Of a DNA stretch of 64,000 nucleotides, positions 34,030-46,058 are shown piece after piece. The stretch spans positions 1 through 64,000 of the forward strand of contig JAKZHN010000027.1 in the NCBI GenBank assembly GCA_037179335.1. Reading direction: 5' to 3'. The notes beneath the pieces were generated by a model. It worked only from the letters and a program-made list of their open reading frames with translations. It did no database searches and had not been told where the DNA came from. The translations under genes were made by a program, and so were the position numbers. Each line of letters begins with the position of its first letter. Within the stretch, counting starts at the first letter, position 1. This stretch comes from Cyclaneusma minus (taxonomy: Eukaryota; Ascomycota; Leotiomycetes; Marthamycetales; Marthamycetaceae).

Positions 34030-35510
34030 TGAGCGGACGGCAAGATGCTGGTGAAAACGTCTCACGATTTCCGTCGCCAAATACCTGGATCTGAGAGTAG
34101 CGACGTCGACAAGAACAATTCCGCTATCCTCCACCATGCTCTCGCCTCCAAGTACCGCCACGCTTCGTCATCAACCTTCAGACGCATCGACCTCGCACTC
34201 TGCTCCAACCTCCCCTTCTGCAACTCCTTCCGCGCTACGCAAGTCATTTCGAATCTGCCAAGTCTCGCCACACCCCAGCCCAGTGGTCCAGACCGGAGAA
34301 CAGCCAAGATCTTCCTGCGTTCCTTCACCTCCAAATCCAGTTCGATGTTTCTTTGAACTGCCAGGCCATGATTTCCGGCCGACATCCTGCTGCAGCAACC
34401 ATCGAATGCCGGAAATTTCCAAAAAGACTCAAAAAAAAAAAAAAAAAACTTTTACGAACTTGCGAACGCGTTGCGGGAGTTGGGGGATCTGAAAGGTGGA
34501 TTGACTTTCTTCTTTCACGACGAGGTGGATGGGATGAGATGGGATGGGATGCGGGAACTTGATATTTGGCGCTGGGAAATGGGAAAGGGGGGAAACAAGT
34601 CTTTTCATGCTTTATGGACCTATGCTTTATGCTTTATGGGAAATGAAGACGCGAGCAAGGCAATGCGGATGCGAATGCGAATGCAATAAACTGGTTTCTT
34701 ACTTTTTGTGCGTTGATGGACTTTTGTGAATGTGTTGAGTGGTGTGATGTGATTTGATGTGATGTGACGAATACCTAAATGATGTGTTGGGAGACTGGAG
34801 TTGGGCGTGAGTATGTGTAGTGCAAAGCGGCTGTGTTTTGGTTGCTTCTAAAAGGGGCCTGCTGTTGTTGAGCTTGGTTGTGGATCGAGACGAGGTAGTA
34901 TGCGTAGAATATTGAGGACGACGACGTGGCTGCTGTCTCGAGCGAGGAGCTGCTTCCTTGATGTTTGGCACTTACCGTAGGGAAATCCTGCGGAGAGACA
35001 GCAATGTGTTGCAGAATATCATTGGCTAGGTAGGATATCAGCATAGGATTTCGTGGTCTCTTTTCTAAGTCTGAGCTAGTGCCATCTCTTTCCAGCCCCC
35101 GGCCCCTCCCTCTTATCTTGTTTGAGCTTCAGAGTATGGATATCATCATATCGAGGAAGCGGCTGGTTATCAGAGATCAGCCTCCTGCTTTTAGTTTGTC
35201 GAAGCCCCGAGGACTTCGAAATTCATCTTACAGTCAAGTACGGTATTTGGTACAGCACGAACCCACAAAAGTCACAAGTCACAATCACTTGCAGCCATAA
35301 AACGAAGTTGTTCAAAACGATCGCTCCTTCTCATTCCATTAATTCCCTATGCTATCGAAGTCTGATGAACATCACAGGAGCAGGTTCGGCTGTCGATGCA
35401 AAATTTTGCTGACGATCGTGAAACATGCTGCTGAGGAAGGTGCGGCGTGGAAGTAGGAGACGGCATGGGTTGGCGGGTACGACAGTAGCAAGTTTTTGTA
35501 ACAGAAGCAT
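34030..35510. other. Intergenic with poly(A) tract
   Basis: Contains an 18-base A run at 34431-34448 and a GATGTGATGTGA-type simple repeat near 34745-34770. No supported gene. Confidence 0.45.
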
Positions 35511-35512
35511 GC

Positions 35513-38313
35513 TCATTTAGCATTGCTGTTGATACCGCCATGTGGAGAAGCTTGACGGCGCTTCTTGGGTTGGCTGGCATCGTTGTCGCTCTCAGCAGAC
35601 TTGGCATCACGGCCACGCTTGTTTGTACCCGCTGCGTTTGTACGAATGGGGGGCTCCAGCTTGAATTCCTCGTCGCTACTTTCGAGCCCAGTCAACAGCT
35701 GCTGGTTGACGGGGTTTCTGTCGAATGCAGCCGGTGGGCCAAGAGGACGCTGGCTCTCGGGCTTGTTGGCGTCGGTCGAGACATCAATGTCAGCTCGGTT
35801 CTGGCCGCTGCTTCCGTTGCCGAGAGGAGCAACCGGTAGGCCAACAGGATGCTGGCTCTTGGGCTCGTTGGCGCCAGTTGAAGCACCACCGCTGTCTGCA
35901 CTGCTGCCGATTGCAGGAGAAAGAGGAGGAATTTTGTCAACGGGAGACACGAGCCCAAAGAGGTCGATGCCACCACCGGATTGAGCAACACCGCCGTTTG
36001 CGAAAAGAGGAGGCGTTACACTGGTCGAGGAACTAGTTTCGGCACGCAACAAAGTCCGGTTTGCCTTCTCCGTCGCCGTCCTTCTGGACCAGGAGTTGGC
36101 AATGATTCGGGGCTCAAATTCGTCCTGGTAGCGGATCTTGCGTTGATCGGTTCCCGGGGTGTCTGGGGTTCCTGGGTGGCCATCGTGGTGGTTTGCGACC
36201 TGGGGAGTAGCGCGAGAACCGGGAAGATTGTTCTCGATGGAGGGGCGGACAGGGGGATCGGGAGCGAAATCGGCAGCGAGACCGGGAGCGAGACCGGGAG
36301 CGAAACCGGCAGCGAGATCAGCAGCGGGACCAGTAGCGAGACTGGCAGGAGGACTGGCAGCGGGACCGGCAGCGGGACCGGCAGCGGGACCGGTTGGGGG
36401 GCGGGGGCCAAAGGAAGCAAGTTGAACCCGATCACGCCGACTAGCATGGAAGCCATCAAGATGCGCGGCCACCACGGGATGGACAGCGAAACGGGGGCGG
36501 CCGCTAACCCACGGCATGTCACCATTGCTCAGTTCGAGGTGGGTGAGGTACTCGAGGGGCTCCTCGGGCTTGTACTCGAGATTGCACTTCATCAGGGGGG
36601 CAACCACGAGACTGAGCTCAGACTTCAGACCGGCAACTGATTCCTCGAAGATTTCCTGGCTCTTCTCCGTCATGTCGAACGTGAGGTAGAAGCCATCAAA
36701 CTCGTCTCCGCACACGTATGCTCTGCCGCCTTCGGAGATCTTGCGGTAGAACCCAGCACCCCCGTCCGTACCGCGCCAGCTCATGTCTTTGGAAATGACA
36801 AGCGAAATGTACTGACGGACGAGGGTAGCGGCTTGCCACATGAAGATTTCGTTGGCGTAGGTCCTCCGGTTGGGAGTAGGCCCGCTGGGGTCCGCAGGAT
36901 GCTTCATCACATTGGGGTAGAACCTCATGAGATGCTCGTCCATATTGCGTCTCTCAGTGAGAACCTCGCCCAACTTTGTCACGACATGGTGACGGATCAC
37001 TAGGCCGTGCGCAACAGCAAAGGTCTCTTCGCGCTGATCATCCGGAAGCAAAGTGTATGAGCCAACCAGATGGATCATTGACTCTTTGTAGATCCAGCTG
37101 GAACAAAGGCTAACACCAATCGATGCGCAAACGCCAGGACGTTCGAAAATCTGACGCAAAAAGTCTGGACCCATGGCGCGAAGGCGATCATCGACAATCT
37201 TCTTGAAAGTGCCAGTACGGCCCAGAGTCTCGACCGCCCTGGCCAAGATTTGAATGTCGTTAAGTTCCCAGTCATGCTGGCTGAGCATGGCGCGGAGGTG
37301 AGCATCGATATGCTTCTCAGCAATCTCCACCGCATTCAGTTTCCGGGCAGCTGTGATGAATGTGTGGACGTCGCGGAGACTGAAGTCGTGCTTGTCGAGT
37401 CGGGGTTCCATCGCGCGAAGGTGAGAATCAATCACCTTCTTGACCACAGCACCTATAGGACCCAATTTCATGGCAGCTTCCTTCAACTTGAAGACATCCT
37501 TGAGCTCCACGTCATGTTTGTTGAGCTGAGGTTCCATCGCGCAAATGTGCGCAGCCACTGCCTTCTCAACAGTCTCAATAGCACCTAATTTCTCAGCAGC
37601 TCTGACGAAGGTGTGGACGTCACAGAGCTCGAAGTCATGCTTGTCGAACCGGGGTTCCATGGCGCGAAGGTGGGAATCAATCACCTTATCAACAACATTG
37701 CCAGTAGGACCCAGTAAGGCGGCAGCTTTCTTCAACCTGGAGATGTCCTTGAGTCCCATGTCATGTTTGTCCAGCTGGGATTCCATGGCGCGAATGTGCG
37801 AATCGACCGCCTTCTCAACACTAGCGACAGCTCCCAGCATCTCAGCAGCTATCACCAAGACGCGGATGTCATATAGGCCCAAGTCACTCTTGTCGACGAC
37901 GGGTGCATGGCCGTACATGCACAAAAACAAGTTGTCGTAGGTGCGGATGTAGTTGTTGGTGATACCGGCTCCTTGTGTGTTCTCCGGGAGATCGAACTGG
38001 CCCGCCCTCGGGAATGGCTACGTTGCAAGGTTAGTCAAGGCAGGTCTGATGATCCCAGGAGGATACTCACAGCACGCCTGAAGGTGGCGAAGTGATTGTC
38101 GTTCGGATTGACCACCGTCTTGAGTCGGTACTTCATCATCGGTTTCAGGGTCTCTCTGTCCTTCTTGATACGCGGGGAACCATCATCCAGGAGTTGCTTG
38201 AAAACAGTGGAGTGTTGACGAAGATAAGCCTCGTGAAGCTTCCACTGGTGGCCATCATGGGGAGCGCAGATGACGACTTCAGCGCCATCCAACTCGGGCC
38301 ACTGAAAACTCAT
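35513..38313 (-). CDS. BTB/POZ-like protein with six internal helical repeats
   Basis: Exons 38313-38071 and 38017-35513; the intron is only 53 bp (GTGAGT to GTAG) and keeps the frame (FRRA-PFPRAG). Product 915 residues. Residues 1-80 resemble the fungal BTB type (EVVICAPHDGHQWKLHEAYLRQHSTVFKQLL). Residues about 126-366 contain six repeats of about 41 residues of the form DxxLxDxxxLxxAAxxLG...KxIDxHLRAMExxxxKH, which alternate between two subtypes. An ordered domain follows (about 370-560). The last third is low-complexity, including a GPAA-rich tract coded by a 12-bp tandem repeat at about 36245-36400, and ends with basic NLS-like KRGRDAK and PKKRRQ. It probably acts as a nuclear or adaptor protein; the specific role is unknown. 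Confidence 0.85.
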
Positions 38314-38734
38314 TGTTGAAGGTCAAGCGTGCGTCTCCAAGTTCCGGATGGATGTGATACTTGTAACGAAAGTCGTCGAGAGCAGAAAGCAGGAGCGAAG
38401 TGAGGATCAGGATGCGACGCAGAAAGATGACTGCGCAAGGAGTATTGTTAGCTGACGACTGTTTGGAGGCTCAACGAGTGTGAATGTGTTGACGGAGATT
38501 GCACGGGAGAGGATCCACCGGGTCTGTTCCTTGGAGTGCCCGGGGATGTTCACCCGACACAAGATTCACAGAGTGTTGGAAGGGAAGATGGAGATCAGCG
38601 TACCTTGAAGCAGTTTGAGGCCGATGTGAAGCAAGCAAAGCAACCACGCGGACGAAAACCAAAGAAGTTGAGGTAAGTGCAGTCGTGGTCGGGCGGGAAG
38701 AGAAAAGAAGAGGAAGAAGTTGAAGGCAGGTCGC

Positions 38735-38742
38735 TATTTATG
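38735..38742 (-). promoter_or_regulatory. TATA-like element
   Basis: CATAAATAG on the minus strand, about 420 bp upstream of the BTB gene's ATG. The leader between them contains plausible 5'-UTR intron signals (donor GTACGC near 38605, acceptor GCGCAG near 38432). Confidence 0.4.
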
Positions 38743-38749
38743 CACTGCG

Positions 38750-41290
38750 GCCGGCTGAGGCAGGACAGAACTGTCGCTAGTCCATAAGCGGTAGCGAATT
38801 GTTTGCGCAAGGTGGTTTGGGTATGGACGAATTAGCAGCCGAGCGGGACCCGGGCTTGAAGTAAACAAATGGTTGTGCCCTCGGATGGCGACAACGACAA
38901 CAAAGACAAGCGGTGGAAGCGACAGCGAGGCTGTGGAACGACAGACAAAGGAGGGATCGGGGAACATAACCGGCAACACCGCTCGATCAAGTAGATATTG
39001 TGGTTCTTGAACTTGTTACCCGGGTTTGATCCGAGTGACGCCTGATATCCGGGGAGCCTTATTCTACGCCACAATGAGAGCCTTCCCTGATGATAGTTCT
39101 AGCCTGTGAAGCATAAGTCGGGGAGTCTGTGATATGAGATACACTGACACAATCGTCAAGTGAAAAACAAGCCTCAACCTCGCTGAGAACAGAGAACTTG
39201 CATATAAACGCACACAGAACCACCAAGTCTGAAAGAGCACGGAAGACAGAGTTTGGAACGAGTAGCAAAACGGAACAGGAAGGCAAACTGTAACCTGGTA
39301 TCTTCCAGGTTCTCCCATCGCATGCTCCACATTCCTTCCAACTACAGATCCCCATCTCAAACCTCTCGAACCAGTCGATCCCGAACCTGTTGTTCAGAAT
39401 TAGACGTGACCTTCGTCCCCTCCATCTCCCAAAAAGACCACTCGAGCTTGTTAAGGCGAAACCCTTCCATCACGACTTGACATAGCCGTAGCCCACGTAA
39501 CCAAGTGTCGCCTCCAAACCCACTCCCCGGCTCACTCTGAACACATGAGAAGCCGCCACGACTTGGACAGCACGACATGTTGAAAGCAATTAATACAGCA
39601 CAGTCCTATAGTATAAACACAAAGCGAGGCAGCAAATAGCGCTTCAGCAAAAGGTGGATGGGATGAATGTGTGAAGTTCTCGAGAGAGAACTGTTTGGCT
39701 GGAAGAAATATGACGGTTGGTAGATGTCCGAGGGTTCCGCGTTGCCAGCATGCAGATCGATGGAAGTGGGTGAAAGCAACAATATCGGAAGCTAACCAAG
39801 GAACCCTATTGCAAAACAGAATTCAAAGAGTATGGACGTGTAACGAGGTGTGTCAATCTAGTTGGGATGAATATGCTTGTGCTTGTGTAGGATATGCTCT
39901 TGTAGGAGATGCTCGCGCAGGAGATGCTTGCGAAGGAGATACTCATGGAGCAGCTCCTCTCCTCTCATCAACCCGGCGCCTCCACTCTACTTTTCTCCTC
40001 CCCGCTCCGCCCTGCCCCCAACAAAGAAGAAGGAAAAGAAGTGCCCTCAGATCAGCTCTCAAGTTCTCATCGCCAACGCTCTCCTCTCATCATCCTCCCT
40101 GCATACTTTCATACACAAGTGGCTCCGACGATTCAGAAATGCTGGCCTACGAATTTGGCTTATTTGGACCTTCGTCATCACCGGGCTTCTTTTCCTCCAT
40201 CCTCCCCCCGCTCAAGGGGCTTCTCCAAAACAAACGGAAACCGCTCGAGGGACAGCAAGCACAACTAATGCCAGGCTTCCCACATACGACGCACAACGAC
40301 TCTAGCCGCTCTGATTGAAAACTATTTTGTACGCTCATCGGCGCCCACGTCTCCACTGCACGGCCGAAGCACGTTTTCCGTGTCAACAGGGCTGCCTCGG
40401 CGCTCTCTTTGTTCGTCACTGCAGCCGTCGAGTCGCTGCGCTGGGAGGAAACCGTGTAGCATTAGGATGTTGCTGCGCCTGGGGTTGGCGTTTGTGGGTA
40501 TTTGAAGAAACAACCGTTCTGCTCAGATCTCTGTTCGGTGTCACACATGTGTTGCTCGAAGAAGTCTGACGCATGCCTGATTAGGGCAGATGCCTCTCGA
40601 AAACGGTTTTGTGAGGGGTAGAGGTTGTCTTCACTGCGGAACGGCGGAAGATGGGTGGAGGATGGAAGAGGGACGCGAAAGATGCGCGTTGAGAGGACGT
40701 TGATGGCGAAGCGCGCTAGTGCGGAAGCGGAAGGTGCGCATTACGTAAGCGAGGGCGAAGGGTCGGTGTAACGTGAGTTCCGAGCCTGCGCCATTCTTGG
40801 TGGCATTTTGGCTGTAGTGGTTTCTTTTTTTGGCTCTAAAAATGCTCTTTTGTTTCTAGATAGAAATCATGGGCTTTCAGATTGACTTGTATCATAGAAA
40901 TCCGTAGAATTAAAAAGAAATTGGTGGTTCGTAAAAGGAAAGAGGTGAAGAAAGGACCGCAGCACGCTCGGTGAACTGTGGAGCTTGAAGTCCTCCCGGT
41001 TGCACTACGACCTTTGACTTTCAATTTGGAAAAATGTGAGAACGAATTCTGGATTTTCATGCCCTTCATCACTTGTCGTATAAAGTAATGTATCCTGGTT
41101 TAGGTAATTCGCAAACGGCGGAGTTCTTCATTCGGAGACATATATCATCTCGAAACTTTACCCTGGTCTTGTCTTCTTATTCATTAGGATTCGCCCAATG
41201 ATAAATGGGTTAACAATCACATTTGTTCTCATATTTTTGGAAATCTTCAAAATGATAAGCTACAATCTGGATAACCGAAACCAAAACGTT
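38750..41290. other. Gene-poor region
   Basis: 2.5 kb with no supported gene. The longest frame (39671-40318, 215 codons) overlaps other long frames in the same DNA and reads through a minisatellite, so I do not accept it. Confidence 0.4.
39881..39940 (+). repeat. 15-bp minisatellite, four units
   Basis: Four 15-bp units in exact register, for example GCTCTTGTAGGAGAT and GCTCGCGCAGGAGAT. Confidence 0.9.
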
Positions 41291-41299
41291 CATACTTAG

Positions 41300-41495
41300 A
41301 ATCAGTCCAAGTAATTAAGAAACAGGAGACATCCAAATAGCAGTGGGATATCCAAGTTGAAGTATTTCAGGAACCGACGAATGTCCAAGGCCATATCCAG
41401 GAAACATCCATCTATTAAAGAGACATTCGAGTAGTCAGGGAACAGCCAGATCACGAGAGACAATCCAAGTGATCAGTCACTAGGAAGCGTCCCAT
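41300..41495 (+). repeat. 19-bp-period degenerate tandem repeat (array 3)
   Basis: About nine units, spaced mostly 19-20 bp, such as TGGGATATCCAAGTTGAAG, AGGGAACAGCCAGATCACG and AGAGACAATCCAAGTGATC. Same family and orientation as the other arrays. No gene overlaps it. Confidence 0.65.
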
Positions 41496-42349
41496 GAACT
41501 TCTCATATCAGTAGTGTTCATCACGATTTTCGATGGTTGTGATGTGTTCAAATCATGCCACCATGATGACGAGCTTGAGAAGCAAACATAGCGTTACCAG
41601 CCGGATTCAGCTCAAGTGTGACCCCACACATCCTCCAAAACCCACCCTAGCAGCCCTCCCAACACTGCAAACTCTGAGCCCCTCCGCCGTCCGGACGGGT
41701 AGTATTGAAACACCTCGACCAGTAAGGTTCCCGTCTCAAACATAAGATCCTTGCAATGCGGATCAGAATAGACCTTGCAATTGACCTTGTAGACCAGACC
41801 ACCAACTGTGCTGAAAGCTCGAGTGAGCGGTAGTTATCAGGCCCCGTGCAATCCCTGCCCTGTTCTATAGCAAAAGGGCTCCTTGGGACAGAAGAGTATG
41901 AACCCGTTGAACCCTGTTTTCGCTCCCGTCGGGCATGATGCCGTGCCAGTATTTAACGTAGCCTTTTTCGCATTAGTCGGACTGGTACTGTGCTACGCAT
42001 GCGTAAATGTTGTCTTGACAAGGGCGGCCCTTTGGACCCCATCCCCTAGATATTTCCAGCCGCAATGGAGATCAGCGAGGTCGGAACGAGCAGGAAGCGT
42101 AGGAAGGCATTTTTCGAATAGTCTTGGCCGTTTTGAGAGAGGCGGTGCTCAAGATCTCTTGCGCAATGCGGAGTATGAGATTCTTTTGCGTTTTGAAATT
42201 CGAGCTGTTGACGGTGGAGGAGAACTTGATTCTCCGTTGAGGTGGAAGCGAGTGGAGAGTAGAGGTCGAGGAAGAGTGGAGAAGGCAGTTAGCAGCTTCC
42301 ATGGTTGCTGGAAAAGAGACCCTGCATAACGCATTTAGCTTAGTAGTCC

Positions 42350-42555
42350 ATGAAAGACTGGAAACAAGACGAGAGTGGTACTGCAGACTTCTCTCTCTGC
42401 AGAGCTGGAGACACTCGCCGCTCAGTGTCCAAATACATCCACAGCGACTAGGCAGATTTACGAGCTTTCCTCATGCCTTCTGCATCGCAACTCACAAACC
42501 TTCCGACAGTATCCATATGGGTTGCGCCGCTGCGCCCTAGATCTCCAGAGTCTTG
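42350..42555 (-). pseudogene. Decayed copy of the 3' end of the neighbouring Zn-cluster gene
   Basis: Read on the minus strand, about 200 bp align with the 3' end and 3' flank of the gene at 42883-44197. CTGGAGATCTAGGGCGCAGC matches the gene's CTGGAGATATGTGGCGCGGA, then ATATGGATACTGTCG matches ACATGGACACCGTCG, and GGAAAGCTCGTAAATCTG matches GGGAAGCTCGTGATGCTG. The shared flank continues with GCAGACTTCT and CAAGACGAGA. In the frame of the intact gene this copy has in-frame stops (LEI-stop, EGL-stop). It arose by local duplication and has decayed; the rest of the gene is not repeated here. Confidence 0.75.
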
Positions 42556-42569
42556 ATCCTCTCAAGACC

Positions 42570-42625
42570 CCAAGTGATCAGGAATGATTCGAGAAATTAC
42601 GAAGCATTCCAGGAACTTCTTATCC
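42570..42625 (+). repeat. 19-bp-period repeat (array 4)
   Basis: Two to three units (AAGTGATCAGGAATGATTC, GAGAAATTACGAAGCATTCC) between the pseudogene fragment and the intact gene. Same family as array 3. Confidence 0.5.
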
Positions 42626-42882
42626 ACTGTCATGTCACACTTTTCTGCAAGATGGGGTAGAAAGGTGACAGTTGAAGTTTATTTGATCTTATGCCACTAT
42701 AATTATGAGCTCGAAGGGCAAAGCGCTTTGCCAGTCAAATCAGTCCGTGTGTGACTTGATCCTCCAAAACTTCCCCATATCGCAGACCATTGAAGCAAGA
42801 CGAGATCGCGAGCACTGCAGACTTCTACCCCTGTCATAGCTGAAGACAGTTGCCGCCCGTGTAAACATCCCGCCAAGTCTAC

Positions 42883-44197
42883 TCATAGATGGGAGTTTGA
42901 GCAAGTCTTGGGCAGCATCACGAGCTTCCCTCCGGCCTCCTCCATTGCGGTTTTCAATTGCTCGACGGTGTCCATGTGATCCGCGCCACATATCTCCAAC
43001 CTCCTGACATTCTTCAGATTTCCGAGCACAGAAAGAACAGGATGGTGATCGCCTTTCCTCATCATCCCGAAATGACTGAAATCCACGCGCAACATTTCCA
43101 GTTTGTCAAAATAACTGAGATGTCCGGTTGCGCAGCGCATATACAAGTCCCAGCTATCTTCACGCTCTATAATATCATCGTCAGATCCCAGGTGGGGTTG
43201 GTGCACCTCTAGACGCCTGACAAGATAAGCTCGGCCTTTGGGAGAATTCCAGTAGTCTGCTCGTGCTGGAGGGCCAAATCCAAGGGGAAATTCGTTCTCC
43301 AGGGACAAGTCAAGAAAATCGCTCAAATCGGACAGTGACCCACTGCAGAAGAGGTTCTTGCCGTACAGTATGTGCATAGTTTCGAGATACACCGTGCGAC
43401 AAGTCCGCATTATAGCCGTCTCGACTCCTGCAGGAGTTGGTCGCTTATCATACTTTTCGTAACATGAATGGGCTTCGACGTGGGTGATGTGGCGAAAATT
43501 AGGTTTCGCAGTCTGAACGATGCATGGAACCCCGTGCACTTCGCATCTGCGACATACTGATGGGTCTGATGAGCGCTCGCTGCTACACAATAACTGTTCC
43601 AGTCTATTAGTATAATACCCAAATTGGTGTCTCCGGAGTAACACTAAACAGTGCTTCTATGGAGGGGTACTTACGCCCTTTTCAATGCAAAAATCACATT
43701 CAGGCGGCGGCGGCCTTTTTGATTGCCATTCAATTAGGAACTTTCCAGGTGCGCGGAGCAGCAGTTCGTAGATCTCCACTCTGAGATCAAATATGGCAAA
43801 GAATCTTGCTGCACTCGTAGCTGTAGAGAAACGATGGTCCGGCTCGTTGCGATCCTTGCGCTTCTGGAGAGCCTGATCGACAACTGGGACGTTGCTGAGA
43901 GGTGGACTCTCGGTTCGACTCTTCTTCATTGGTGGTCCCGAATCATCATCGGAGACAAGGTCGATGACATCGGAGGGCGGCGTTTCAGGGGCAGGATGTT
44001 TCTTGGCACTGGATTTGAGCACCGCCTTGGAAGTACCTTCTAGAGCCTCGATCGACACCTCAGAGCTCTGGATAACACATTAGTTGCCGCACTGCACTTT
44101 ACTCTGAAAGATTAAAACGACAGAAGCTAGATGTACTCACAGCACCACTGTCCCACGCTCCATTGGCGCCTTGCCAGAAGATGTTGTAGCCCGACAT
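42883..44197 (-). CDS. F-box/DUF7730-like protein with an inserted Zn2Cys6-like cluster
   Basis: Exons 44197-44141, 44067-43675 and 43593-42883; donors GTGAGT and GTAAGT; the second intron has a CTAAT branch point. Product 386 residues. After a polar N-terminus with a SUMO-interaction-like VIDLVSDDD and a PMKKSR basic patch, residues from about 104 resemble the start of fungal F-box/DUF7730-type domains (FFAIFDLRVEIYELLLRAPGKF). The second part follows later (AIMRTCRTVYLETMHILYGKNLF). Between the two lies C143-x2-C146-x6-C153-x10-C164-x2-C167-x6-C174, the spacing of a Zn(II)2Cys6 cluster, assembled only after splicing of intron 2. The usual lysines of DNA-binding clusters are missing. The C-terminal half looks like the ordered continuation of the DUF7730-type fold. 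Confidence 0.75.
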
Positions 44198-44199
44198 GG

Positions 44200-44830
44200 C
44201 GGAGAGTAGTGTAGTGGGCCGTGGGTGGTCTTGGATGATTTCAGAGGTTTTGGATGATGAGAGCCTTATCAAAGCAGACTCGCTCCGGTAGGCTACAGGC
44301 TGGTCAGCGTAACCAAAAGAGGCATTGGGTGAGGCACTCACCTCGTGGGTTAAGGACTTCTTGTCGATTGCGAAGCAGTCCACAGGTGAGCTTCAGGCTG
44401 TCAGTACGTCGAAGAGCTTTGGACCCTCGAGGAAATGTAGACTCACACTGAGGTTCAGAGGAACCGATAAGAGTGAGATCTTCGTGCAGCCTTCTCGTCG
44501 ATTGTCGAGTAGTGGCAGCTTCAGAATGTCAGCGTGGGGATGGTGCAGATGTAAAAAGTTGACTCACGAAGAGCTTCGGGGAATTGGCATGAAGCTGCTC
44601 TGTGGCCGTGGTGTCGAGAAGGTGTGTCAATGCTCTCAGAAGGCAACAAGAGAGAAGAAGCTCCGAAGAATTGGCAGCAGCTGCTGCCTGTGAAGGTGGA
44701 GAGACTTGGTCGATTCTCGCCGGAGGTGACAACTTGAAGAGAGACAATTGAGGCTTCGCAGAACCCACAAGAAGCTGTCTGCAGGTGGTGTGTTGTGAAG
44801 AGAGCTGCCGATATCCTCAGACGGTCACGA
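44200..44830 (-). other. Possible multi-intron leader of the Zn-cluster gene
   Basis: On the minus strand three strong GTGAGT donors occur within 250 bp (about 44573, 44447 and 44341), each followed by a plausible acceptor, with no long frame linking them. Two of the putative exons resemble each other (TCGACAATCGACGAGAAGGC and CGCAATCGACAAGAAGTCC). This may be a spliced 5' leader or an undetected small gene. Confidence 0.3.
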
Positions 44831-44839
44831 AGAAGTATT

Positions 44840-46050
44840 CCTCGCAGGCCCGCGTAGCCGCCAGATCACACCACAGAAACGGATGTGATCAGTGAGAAAA
44901 GAGTGAGGGTGCTGGAGGACGAGAGTGCGAAAGTGAAAGTTGTGAAATGCAATTGAGTTCGGCGGAAGAGGCCGCTGTCAGGATGGCGCTAGTGGAGGCC
45001 CCTAAACTCTAAACGCGCCCAATTGCTCGCGCTGTCACATGACGTAGTAATTCGAGCTGACAATTCTTCTGTGTCCATGCACATCTCCTTAGAAAATGGG
45101 AAAGTTTGGAGTGTTTCGACTGATTGTAGTCGAGCATGACTTCCAGATGTACTCGTGGTAGAATCAGATATGCTCATACTTTTTTCGAGTACTCTCGAGT
45201 GTCAGAAATGACAAGACCTTGGGATTGAAGCTGCTTGGAAGCTTGACCCGAGTCCCAAATGATGGGACTTCACCGCAGGGGGCAGTGAAAGGGTATATAG
45301 GAAGCGAAGCAGAGTAGAACTTGAACCTATGTCGAAGTGAGCAGTATTGGAAAGTCGTCCACGGAACTGAAAGTTGTCACACTGGTGCAGAAGGAGGACC
45401 TGGATACAAAGAAAATCCAGAATAGGTACTAGTAGGGGAATGAGAGAAACATGAACGTTCTTACGCTCCTCATCAAGAGCGACAGATCCTCGGTTCTGTC
45501 AAACAAGACAGTACTCAAGTCTCGAGACACATCCAGGACCTCCAACAGCGAGCATCACTTGGCTCGCAGCTTGCCCTGATCTCTTTTCAGCGCCATTCAG
45601 AAAGGGATCCCTCAGCACCTCAAGCACCGTCAACCGCCACCTACCACCATATAAGCACCAGCACCGCGAGCCAACGCACCTCAAAGGCACCATCTCCACT
45701 GATCTCAGAACTCATGAAATTGGCTCCGCCTACCGTTATAGCCCTCACAAGCCTACACCCATCTCACCCCAGCAAGTATGTCAAAGGCATGCAAACACTC
45801 CATCTCTTTATCCTCTCAGCCACACAAACTCAAAGTAATCTTTTTCATAGTATAGACAGATAGAAGTGTAAACCACGCCCCTTCGTCCAAGACTCCGGAC
45901 GCAGCCCAGCCCAACTTTTATAACAGACATGTTGCGACGGCTCCGTCAAAGAAGAGTGAAGAGTTTGGAGAGAAGCCCGGCCGGTCAGACCAAAGACTCC
46001 ATCACAGAGCGTCAGATCTTCCAGACTCTCCTATCCGCAAAGAAACGCTT
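44840..46050. other. Intergenic, no gene seen
   Basis: No supported coding sequence. It lies downstream of the GDP-mannose pyrophosphorylase gene and upstream of the Zn-cluster gene. Confidence 0.4.
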
Positions 46051-46058
46051 CCGCCTCT

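Noticed and set aside
39671..40318. 215-codon plus-strand frame
   Set aside because: Passes through a 15-bp minisatellite, competes with two other long frames in the same DNA, and shows no domain.
41883..42329. 148-codon plus-strand frame with one hydrophobic segment
   Set aside because: Only one feature in its favour (a possible membrane helix); antisense frames are of similar quality and no homology is recognisable. It could be revisited with RNA data.
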